Assembly (NCBI GenBank): GCA_946480685.1
Contig: CAMLLI010000368.1
Coordinates: forward strand, 1-5,389
DNA length: 5,389 nt
Source: an uncultured Flammeovirgaceae bacterium
Lineage (GTDB): Bacteria > Bacteroidota > Bacteroidia > Cytophagales > Cyclobacteriaceae
Direction of reading: 5' to 3'
Made by a program: the position numbers and the translations under genes. The notes below the pieces were generated by a model. The model saw only the letters and a program-made list of their open reading frames with translations. It searched no databases and was not told where the DNA came from. Shown here in pieces: positions 1-5,389 of the stretch. Every line of letters begins with the position of its first letter. Within the stretch, counting starts at the first letter, position 1.

Positions 1-3000
1 GTAACCTGTGGGTTGCATGCGATGGTGTGCTGAGCAGACTCAATAAAAAGGAACATACCTTCGCGCACTTCATGCCGGTGCAGGGCGATGATGCCAGTAT
101 ACTTGGTTCTACAGTAACATGTGTAATGGTGGATGTAAACGGAAGGATGTGGGTAGCAACACGATTCGGAGGAGTAAATATATATGACAAGAATAAATAT
201 GAGTTTATTCATTTCCGGTATAATGTATTCGATAAGCATAGTCTCAGCAATAACAATGTCTCATCGTTTGAAGAAGACAAGGACGGAAATTTCTGGGTGG
301 GTACAGATGGTGGCGGATTGAACTACTACGATCGGAAGACGCACACCTTTACTGCGCTCGATGTCTTTACCAACAAGAAAACACTCGCTATTGAGAAAGA
401 CAAACGAGGAGGTTTATGGGTTGGAATGTGGGATGGTGGTTTGAATTACTATGATCCAATAACTAAAAAAGTAAAAAGCTATAAATACGATCCTGCCAAT
501 CCGAAAAGTCTTAGCGACAATAATGTGTTTCATATTCTATGCGATCGCAAAGGGTATATATGGGTTGCTACATGGGGCAACGGCATAAGCAGGTATAATC
601 CGGCTACGGATGATTTCACAAGATTTACACATGATCCGCGTGACACAACGTCTCTCAGTGCTTCAGGTATAGAGTATTTGTTTGAAGACTCGAATGGTAT
701 ACTATGGATTGCACTGGAGCAGCAAGGGCTCGATATGTACGATCCGGAGACCAATGTTTTTACACACTATCGAACTACTACAAAGCCGGGAAGTTTATCC
801 AACAGCAATGTACCTTGTATATATGAAGATTCTCAAAAGCGCCTTTGGGTAGGTACGCACGGAGGTGGCCTAAATCTTTTTGATCGCAAGACGAAAACAT
901 TTAAAGCTTTCCGTAAAAAAGACGGACTGCCCAACGATGCTATCGTTGGTATACTGGAAGATGCACACCATCGCTTGTGGTTGAGCACAAATACGGGGTT
1001 GAGTTGTTTTGATCCGGATAAACATACCGTAAAGAATTACGGAGAGAAAGACGGACTGCAAAGCGATCAGTTCAATCGCTGGGCGTTTGCTAAATTAACT
1101 ACCGGTGAATTTCTGTTTGGTGGTCCGAATGGTTTTAATCTGTTTCATCCTGACAGTATAAAAGACAACACATACAAGCCCCCGGTATTCATTACCGATT
1201 TCAAACTTTTTAACCGCCCCGTTAGTGTAGGAGCCACCGAAGTTTTAAAGAAGAATATAATTCTTGCGCGCGAGATTCAGCTCACCTATCAGCAGAACAT
1301 GGTGTCGTTTGAATTCTCAGCGTTAAACTATCAGCAGCCTGAAAAAAATCAGTACGCATACATGCTGGAAGGGTTCGACAAGGAATGGCTATATATAGGC
1401 ACCAAGCGAACGGCCATGTATACCAACCTGAACCCGGGCGAATATATACTTCGTGTAAAGGCTTCCAACAACGATGGTATCTGGAATGAGGAAGGTACTT
1501 CTGTAAAAATTATAGTAACACCTCCCTACTGGAGTACATGGTGGTTTAGAACGCTGATCGGGCTTGGTGCCACGGCTATCATTTTTGCATTTATCAGAGT
1601 GCGCATCAATTCTATCAAGCGTCAGAAAGTGCGCCTGGAAGAAGAAGTGCAGAAACAAACAGCGCAAGTTGTAAAACAGAATGAAGCACTGGCATTACAG
1701 GCGAATGATCTTAAAGAGCTGAATGAAAGGCTGCAGGATCAGACTGAAATATTAGAGTCCATCAATGCCGAACTAAACTATCAGAAAGAAGAGAATATAG
1801 CAAAGCGTGAAGAAGCCGAGAAAGCGACTGAAGAGGCTGAACGTGCACGAAAAGATGCTGAACGTGCCAACCAGGCCAAGAGTATATTTCTGGCTACAAT
1901 GAGTCACGAGATACGAACGCCTATGAACGGTGTTCTCGGCATGGCATCCTTACTGGCAGAGACTCAGCTTACAGCCGAGCAGCAGGAGTATACCGAAACG
2001 ATTCGCACAAGTGGCGATGCATTGTTAACCGTAATCAATGATATACTTGATTTCTCTAAAATAGAGTCGGGTAATCTTGAGCTCGATTGCCATAGTTTTG
2101 ATTTGAGACAATGCGTGGAGGAGGTGATGGATGTATTCTCTACGCGTGCCTCGCAGAAAGGGTTGGATCTTGTTTACCAGATTGATTACCAGGTGCCGGC
2201 ACAGATCATTGGTGATAGTCACCGGTTGAGACAGATATTGATCAACCTGGTTAACAACGCTATGAAGTTCACCAGCCAGGGTGAAGTGTTTTTGAGTATA
2301 GATCTTTTGTCATTGGAAGATGATCAACTCGAGCTTGCCTTCCATGTGCGCGACACAGGTATAGGTATACCGCCCGATAAGATATCGCGTTTATTCAAAG
2401 CTTTCTCGCAGGTAGATTCTTCTACTACCAGAAGATATGGCGGCACCGGTTTAGGACTTATCATCAGTCAGCGACTGGTGGAGTTGATGGGCGGTACGAT
2501 TACAGTGGAGAGTGAACCTGAAGTGGGCACTACATTTAGCTTTACGGTAAGATGTAGTGTAAGCCAGGAATCCATTCGCCAGTATGTGCATTGCAATACG
2601 GTTGGCAACGAAGGTAAAAAGGTATTGATCGTAGATGATAATGCTACGAACCTGATCATTTTAAAGACACAACTTGAACAATGGAACCTTACCCCTACAT
2701 TGGCGATCTCCGGTTTCCAGGCGTTGGAAATACTTTCGGCACATGCCGGTAAATTTGATCTCGTTATTACCGATATGCAAATGCCGGACATGGATGGTAC
2801 GCAGTTTTCACAACGTATAAAAGCAAAGCAACCACGATTGCCCATTATACTCTTAAGCTCTGTAGGCGATGAGACAAAGAAAAAATATCCGGAGCTGTTC
2901 AACGCTGTGCTGAACAAGCCGGTAAAGCAACAACAGTTATGCAGAGTTATACATTCTGCACTGCGACCGGAAGGAACACTGGTAACGGTGGAAGCTCATA

Positions 3001-3422
3001 AACCTAAACATACATTATCGGAAGAGTTTGCTTCAAAATACCCGTTGCGCATTTTGATCGCAGAAGATAACCCGGTGAATCAAAAGCTTGCTACGCGTGT
3101 ACTTAGCAAATTAGGATATAAAGATGTAGATATAGCAGTAAACGGATTGGAAGCACTGGAGAAATTTTCAGCAGGCTTTTACGATGTTATACTCATGGAT
3201 GTACAGATGCCGGAAATGGATGGACTGGAAGCTACACGTAACCTGCGCGCCATGACTGGCGACAGACCTGCTATTATTGCCATGACTGCCAACGCCATGC
3301 AAGGCGACCGTGAAGAATGTATACGTGCCGGCATGGACGACTATATCAGTAAACCGGTAAAGCTTGAAATACTTGTGTCCATTCTAGAGAAGTGGGCTTT
3401 GAAGGCAGACTTTGAGAAATAG
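1..3422 (+). CDS. Hybrid two-component sensor histidine kinase, Reg_prop/Y_Y_Y type with two receiver domains (5' end cut off by window)
   Basis: This is an inner-membrane sensor kinase of the Bacteroidota hybrid type. The frame is open from position 3 to the TAG at 3420-3422, so the visible part has 1139 residues. The GTG at 27 is not the true start, because the codons before it encode the conserved blade motif NLWVACDG. Residues are numbered from position 3. Reg_prop blades span 1-383, the Y_Y_Y domain about 441-510, a membrane helix about 513-534, and a Lys/Glu-rich coiled coil 535-627. HisKA follows with phosphoacceptor His635 in SHEIRTP, then HATPase_c with its N box near 745-755, DTGIGIP at 784 and GGTGLGL near 813-819. 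REC1 begins near 874 (Asp924 in TDMQMP) and REC2 near 1016 (Asp1066 in MDVQMP). The acidic pairs, Ser/Thr and Lys of both receivers are present. The protein ends after REC2 with no AraC helix-turn-helix and no Hpt domain. The family senses periplasmic ligands, often glycans; the ligand here is unknown. An upstream signal peptide and more blades are expected. Confidence 0.95.
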   Translation, partial: NLWVACDGVLSRLNKKEHTFAHFMPVQGDDASILGSTVTCVMVDVNGRMWVATRFGGVNIYDKNKYEFIHFRYNVFDKHSLSNNNVSSFEEDKDGNFWVGTDGGGLNYYDRKTHTFTALDVFTNKKTLAIEKDKRGGLWVGMWDGGLNYYDPITKKVKSYKYDPANPKSLSDNNVFHILCDRKGYIWVATWGNGISRYNPATDDFTRFTHDPRDTTSLSASGIEYLFEDSNGILWIALEQQGLDMYDPETNVFTHYRTTTKPGSLSNSNVPCIYEDSQKRLWVGTHGGGLNLFDRKTKTFKAFRKKDGLPNDAIVGILEDAHHRLWLSTNTGLSCFDPDKHTVKNYGEKDGLQSDQFNRWAFAKLTTGEFLFGGPNGFNLFHPDSIKDNTYKPPVFITDFKLFNRPVSVGATEVLKKNIILAREIQLTYQQNMVSFEFSALNYQQPEKNQYAYMLEGFDKEWLYIGTKRTAMYTNLNPGEYILRVKASNNDGIWNEEGTSVKIIVTPPYWSTWWFRTLIGLGATAIIFAFIRVRINSIKRQKVRLEEEVQKQTAQVVKQNEALALQANDLKELNERLQDQTEILESINAELNYQKEENIAKREEAEKATEEAERARKDAERANQAKSIFLATMSHEIRTPMNGVLGMASLLAETQLTAEQQEYTETIRTSGDALLTVINDILDFSKIESGNLELDCHSFDLRQCVEEVMDVFSTRASQKGLDLVYQIDYQVPAQIIGDSHRLRQILINLVNNAMKFTSQGEVFLSIDLLSLEDDQLELAFHVRDTGIGIPPDKISRLFKAFSQVDSSTTRRYGGTGLGLIISQRLVELMGGTITVESEPEVGTTFSFTVRCSVSQESIRQYVHCNTVGNEGKKVLIVDDNATNLIILKTQLEQWNLTPTLAISGFQALEILSAHAGKFDLVITDMQMPDMDGTQFSQRIKAKQPRLPIILLSSVGDETKKKYPELFNAVLNKPVKQQQLCRVIHSALRPEGTLVTVEAHKPKHTLSEEFASKYPLRILIAEDNPVNQKLATRVLSKLGYKDVDIAVNGLEALEKFSAGFYDVILMDVQMPEMDGLEATRNLRAMTGDRPAIIAMTANAMQGDREECIRAGMDDYISKPVKLEILVSILEKWALKADFEK
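3..1152 (+). repeat. Reg_prop beta-propeller repeats encoded in the sensor kinase
   Basis: Eight copies of a roughly 45-residue blade motif of the form G-x-[LIMF]-W-[VIL]-[AGS]-x(5-7)-G-[LIV]-x-x-[YF]-[DN] can be read directly. The key Trp codons start at 9, 150, 294, 417, 561, 705, 846 and 978. Spacings are 47, 48, 41, 48, 48, 47 and 44 residues. A ninth, decayed copy near 1107-1152 has Leu (1113) where the Trp should be and reads [14 protein letters not shown]. The 41-residue interval between the third and fourth copies is the only clearly shortened blade. These blades form the periplasmic ligand-sensing propellers; complete proteins of this class usually carry about 14 blades in two seven-bladed propellers, so about five are likely to lie upstream of the window. 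Confidence 0.9.
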
Positions 3423-3429
3423 CTTGAAT

Positions 3430-3457
3430 AGTTTCCAGTTGTGAGCTTCGAGTTGCT
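3430..3457. repeat. Short imperfect heptamer array between the convergent genes
   Basis: Four adjacent 7-base units can be laid out as AGTTTCC, AGTTGTG, AGCTTCG and AGTTGCT, all beginning AG[TC]T. They fill most of the 33-bp gap between the kinase stop and the 2H phosphoesterase stop, and the last unit runs into that stop codon (complement of 3456-3458). No stem-loop followed by a T-run was found here, so I cannot call a terminator for either gene. The array is short and imperfect and may be chance; it could also be a remnant of the AGTTTCG-like tandem repeats that I recall from intergenic DNA of this phylum. Confidence 0.3.
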
Positions 3458-4133
3458 AGAGGCTGAATGTATGGAGTTGTTTTATGCGCTCGGTCCGGTG
3501 GTACCAATCGTTGTGTACCAGCTCAAGGGTGTTAGTACGGAGCGTGCCGAAATCATGGTCGCGGTATATTTCCAGTATTTTAAAGTATTCATCTACGCGA
3601 GCGATGGGCTTTCGAAAACGCACTACGGTTGTGTGGGCGGTTTGAATTGCGTAGCGTTTATCTATACTTTGCTCAAGCGTTGAATTTTTAAAGTTGGTGC
3701 GCAGGTTGTTGCGTATGGTGTTCAGTGTATCATCTTCGGGAAAGCCCTGAAGCATAATGCAGGAAGGCGATGCGGTAATTCCGGTAAACCGTATTGCTAT
3801 ATTGTTGCCTGCTATACTTTGTTCAATAACACGCACGTAGTCAGGTATGGCTATACGTTGCAGATCGAAGCCGGTATAGCAGGAAATGATGGACATAACC
3901 GTTACGTGTATATCGGACTCGCGATAGTAGTATTGATCGGCATCGACCTGGCGTAGTGGTTCAAGAAAATCAACAATACTTTTGGGGAGGACAGTATCTG
4001 GCCGTATGCGCAGGGTTATACCGTAGCGGTTGTCATCGGCAGAATCGATCAGAGCATCAGTCTGAATGTTTCCAGATTTTATTTTGGCGATCGATTGTGC
4101 ATAGAGTTCTTCGTAATGCGCTTTCAAATTCAT
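3456..4133 (-). CDS. 2H phosphoesterase superfamily protein (LigT / 2'-5' RNA ligase-like)
   Basis: This is a 225-residue protein with both catalytic motifs of the 2H phosphoesterase superfamily: H-V-T-V at residues 76-79 and H-T-T-V at 167-170. Each motif is followed by a hydrophobic strand (MSII and VRF). The roughly 90-residue spacing between motifs and the total length fit one complete bilobed 2H domain. Family members hydrolyse or ligate 2',5' or cyclic phosphodiester bonds in RNA ends or nucleotides; the substrate of this subfamily is unknown to me. From memory, close homologues in Bacteroidota are sometimes named 'mutarotase', which the HxTx motifs do not support. There is no signal peptide or membrane segment, so it should be cytoplasmic. 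The ATG start is preceded by no clear Shine-Dalgarno sequence. It begins 18 bp after the stop of the cyclic-nucleotide phosphodiesterase gene on the same strand, which suggests cotranscription, and its 3' end converges on the sensor kinase. Confidence 0.85.
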   Translation of the reverse strand: MNLKAHYEELYAQSIAKIKSGNIQTDALIDSADDNRYGITLRIRPDTVLPKSIVDFLEPLRQVDADQYYYRESDIHVTVMSIISCYTGFDLQRIAIPDYVRVIEQSIAGNNIAIRFTGITASPSCIMLQGFPEDDTLNTIRNNLRTNFKNSTLEQSIDKRYAIQTAHTTVVRFRKPIARVDEYFKILEIYRDHDFGTLRTNTLELVHNDWYHRTERIKQLHTFSL

Positions 4134-4151
4134 GGTATACTATTCGCTGGT

Positions 4152-5114
4152 TCAAAACTCCATCATTTTACCCTGCTCCGGATAAACCAGTTTTACCTGC
4201 AGCGAATTCAAGTCTTGCAGTTGCTTTTTAATCTTCGCTTCATTGTCGCCTGCAGGTTTGATGTGTGTGATCACAATGGTTAACCCTTTCAGCGTATGAT
4301 TGCTATAGCCATCAAGCACAGACAGTTCATTCATGAGCAGACGTGGGGTAAGGTGACCGAATAAAAATTTGTCAGGTTGTTCATTCGGGAAAGATACTTC
4401 AATAAAGATAGCGCGCAGTTGTTTCGCTTTAACGAGCGGACCAACATGTTGCCAGAGCTGACGTAGTTTCTGACTATGTTCGATGGTATCAGCACCGGTG
4501 TCGCCCAGATATAGTATATAATTTTTATTGTCACGCAGTAAAAATGCAGTGCTTTGTCCCGGTGTAGAATGACTGAGATCAAACGCTTTTACCTGCATGG
4601 ACGTTTGCTCCAATGGAATTTCACTTTCGGTTGAAAGTGGTGTATAGCGGTATTTGTTCAGCGTGGGTTTTTCTCCTTCGTTACCAAAATTTGCCCAGCT
4701 CTTCCAGCTGAAATATTTTTCCTTCAATACATCGAGGCAAAACGGAAGTCCATATATAGGTTTGGGAGAATCTTCCGGAGAAGTAATGATCAGTCCTGCA
4801 ACATGATCGAGGTGCGGATGCGAAATCAGATAGCCCTTCACCAGATTCTTTTGTGCATCGGCTGCTGTTCCTTTTATGGTTCCGAGCTCAACAGCTTTTT
4901 GTAGTCCAGCGTGCACCGTGCCTGCATCGAGGCAAGCGTAGTTACTTGTACCTTTTGCCGCTACGAGGTACGCGGATAAATTACTTTCATCACTTCCTCC
5001 CTTAACACCTAAAGGAATTACCTGGAAAGCTGTTTGCGACCATGCTATACCAGTATAGCACACAAGAAGTATAATGAGGGAATATATGCGATGTACCATG
5101 TTGCAATGATACAT
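4152..5114 (-). CDS. Exported class II 3',5'-cyclic-nucleotide phosphodiesterase (metallo-beta-lactamase fold)
   Basis: This is a 320-residue protein of the PDEase_II family, which includes yeast Pde1 and Vibrio fischeri CpdP and hydrolyses 3',5'-cyclic nucleotides such as cAMP to 5'-nucleotides with bound metal. The segment HPHLDHVAGLIITSP (residues 99-113) fits the family signature H-x-H-L-D-H-[hydrophobic]-x-[GS]-...-S-[AP]. Other likely metal or active-site residues are His182 (DLSHS), Asp205 (LGDTGAD), His254 (FGHLTP) and His284 (ITHIKP), so the site looks complete. The N-terminus is a signal peptide: a hydrophobic core IYSLIILLVCYTGIA followed by a probable signal peptidase I site AWS|Q. 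There is no good lipobox. The second ATG (first base at 5099, residue 6) gives a more typical n-region, MVHR, and may be the real start. The enzyme should act in the periplasm or outside the cell. CpdP is a periplasmic enzyme that allows use of external cAMP; a similar scavenging role here is inference. The 2H phosphoesterase gene follows after 18 bp. Confidence 0.9.
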   Translation of the reverse strand: MYHCNMVHRIYSLIILLVCYTGIAWSQTAFQVIPLGVKGGSDESNLSAYLVAAKGTSNYACLDAGTVHAGLQKAVELGTIKGTAADAQKNLVKGYLISHPHLDHVAGLIITSPEDSPKPIYGLPFCLDVLKEKYFSWKSWANFGNEGEKPTLNKYRYTPLSTESEIPLEQTSMQVKAFDLSHSTPGQSTAFLLRDNKNYILYLGDTGADTIEHSQKLRQLWQHVGPLVKAKQLRAIFIEVSFPNEQPDKFLFGHLTPRLLMNELSVLDGYSNHTLKGLTIVITHIKPAGDNEAKIKKQLQDLNSLQVKLVYPEQGKMMEF

Positions 5115-5142
5115 CGTATTGTTGAAAACTACACGACATCGG

Positions 5143-5301
5143 TTAGCGTCCTTTTCGAATGAAGTGACCGTTCGTGGGGATTATGTCCGCATCGCGCACG
5201 AGTGCTCCTTTCTGAAACGTTTTAAATATGATCCGACTGGTTAACTCATGCTTCAATGAATTGCTCAGCTTTATATACTTTTCAAAATTACGATATAGTA
5301 T
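5143..5301 (-). pseudogene. Remnant of a Crp/Fnr-type cyclic-nucleotide-binding domain (probable)
   Basis: An open stretch of 52 codons, bounded by TAA at 5302-5304 upstream and TAA at 5143-5145 downstream, reads like the N-terminal part of a Bacteroidota Crp/Fnr regulator. FEKYIKLSNSLKHEL (residues 6-20) matches the usual 'F..YI.LS..L...L' opening. KTFQKGALVRDADI (27-40) matches 'k.f.KGe.Lvr.gdi', and HFIRKG (46-51) matches the 'yFi.kG' strand. No ATG lies in frame; the first possible starts are TTG at residue 16 and GTG at residue 35, both inside the conserved part. Similarity ends at the TAA, and neither the rest of the binding domain nor the helix-turn-helix was found in other frames before the phosphodiesterase gene begins 28 bp later. 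It is most simply a decayed fragment. The recognition is by eye from family memory, so a chance open frame is possible. Confidence 0.45.
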
Positions 5302-5341
5302 TTAGGATGTTCGATGGATTAAAATTTTAGACTACGTTTCT

Positions 5342-5389
5342 TTAGCTGACCTTTCGTATCGGTACCCATACTTCTTCTTCGGAGTCGGG
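5342..5389 (-). other. Possible 3' tail of a minus-strand gene entering from the right edge
   Basis: All three minus-strand frames are open from the right edge for 15 to 22 codons. One reads PDSEEEVWVPIRKVS then TAA (5342-5344). A second reads PTPKKKYGYRYERSAKET then TAG. The third ends with TAA at 5319-5321. The first two look like plausible charged C-terminal tails, but the visible length is too short to decide which, if any, is translated. If a gene ends here, it lies upstream of the Crp/Fnr-like remnant and in the same direction as the phosphodiesterase gene. Confidence 0.2.

Noticed and set aside
541..548. GCGATCGC octamer, the cyanobacterial HIP1 word
   Set aside because: A single copy inside the kinase gene, with all other evidence pointing to Bacteroidota; chance.
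2468..2917. Minus-strand open frame of 149 codons opposite the HATPase/REC1 region of the kinase
   Set aside because: The plus strand here encodes intact, conserved ATPase and receiver motifs; the reverse frame has no recognisable features.
3441..3683. Plus-strand open frame of 80 codons over the 3' part of the 2H gene
   Set aside because: It lies opposite a gene with clear catalytic motifs and shows no domain or motif of its own; it is a shadow frame.
5124..5131. TAGTTTTC on the minus strand just before the phosphodiesterase gene, one base from the -7 consensus
   Set aside because: No -33 partner is visible, and the leader would be only a few bases long for the ATG at 5114. It remains possible for the ATG at 5099 but is not supported enough to annotate.
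5143..5199. Small 18-codon ORF on the minus strand with GTG start and an AAAGGAG sequence five bases before it (5205-5211)
   Set aside because: The purine run falls inside codons of the Crp/Fnr-like stretch (QKGA), in the same frame, and other genes here do not use strong Shine-Dalgarno sites. It is better explained as part of the remnant than as a leader peptide.
5196..5222. Small palindromes GCACGAGTGC (5196-5205) and AAACGTTT (5215-5222)
   Set aside because: The stems are only four bases each and they fall in the remnant; no terminator or clear operator layout goes with them.
5283..5290. TAATTTTG on the minus strand, an exact match to the Bacteroidota -7 element TAnnTTTG
   Set aside because: No TTG-type -33 element lies at the right distance upstream, the site is inside the remnant and about 170-185 bp from the phosphodiesterase start; one 8-mer with two free bases is weak evidence.

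Overview
The window looks like ordinary chromosomal DNA from a Bacteroidota bacterium, probably an environmental lineage such as Chitinophagales, Cytophagales or Sphingobacteriales. The reasons are a two-component sensor with Reg_prop beta-propeller blades and a Y_Y_Y domain, a layout very typical of this phylum; no clear Shine-Dalgarno sequences before the genes; moderate GC by eye; and frequent ATA isoleucine codons. A more exact taxonomic placement is not possible from the sequence alone.

Layout. Positions 1-3422 (+) hold the 3' part of a large hybrid sensor histidine kinase whose 5' end lies outside the window. It has eight Reg_prop blades plus a decayed ninth, a Y_Y_Y domain, one membrane helix, a long coiled coil, HisKA, HATPase_c and two receiver domains. 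A 33-bp gap at 3423-3455 separates it from genes on the opposite strand. On the minus strand, reading from right to left, there is first a short open stretch at 5143-5301. It resembles the start of a Crp/Fnr cyclic-nucleotide-binding domain and is broken at both ends. Next comes an exported class II 3',5'-cyclic-nucleotide phosphodiesterase (4152-5114), then, 18 bp later, a 2H phosphoesterase (LigT / 2'-5' RNA ligase-like) at 3456-4133. The last 48 bases of the window may be the 3' tail of another minus-strand gene.

How the parts may fit. The kinase is convergent with the other genes and is probably an independent unit. It would sense a periplasmic ligand and pass phosphate through its own receivers to a phosphotransfer protein or regulator not seen here. 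The phosphodiesterase and the 2H gene are close enough to be cotranscribed, and both families act on phosphodiester bonds of nucleotides, including cyclic ones. The exported enzyme could hydrolyse cyclic nucleotides outside the cytoplasm. The 2H protein has no export signal and should act inside. The Crp/Fnr-like remnant directly upstream adds a third link to cyclic-nucleotide-type proteins. The strongest observations are this remnant and the pairing of the two phosphodiesterase-type genes. No mobile element, CRISPR array, rRNA or tRNA was recognised.
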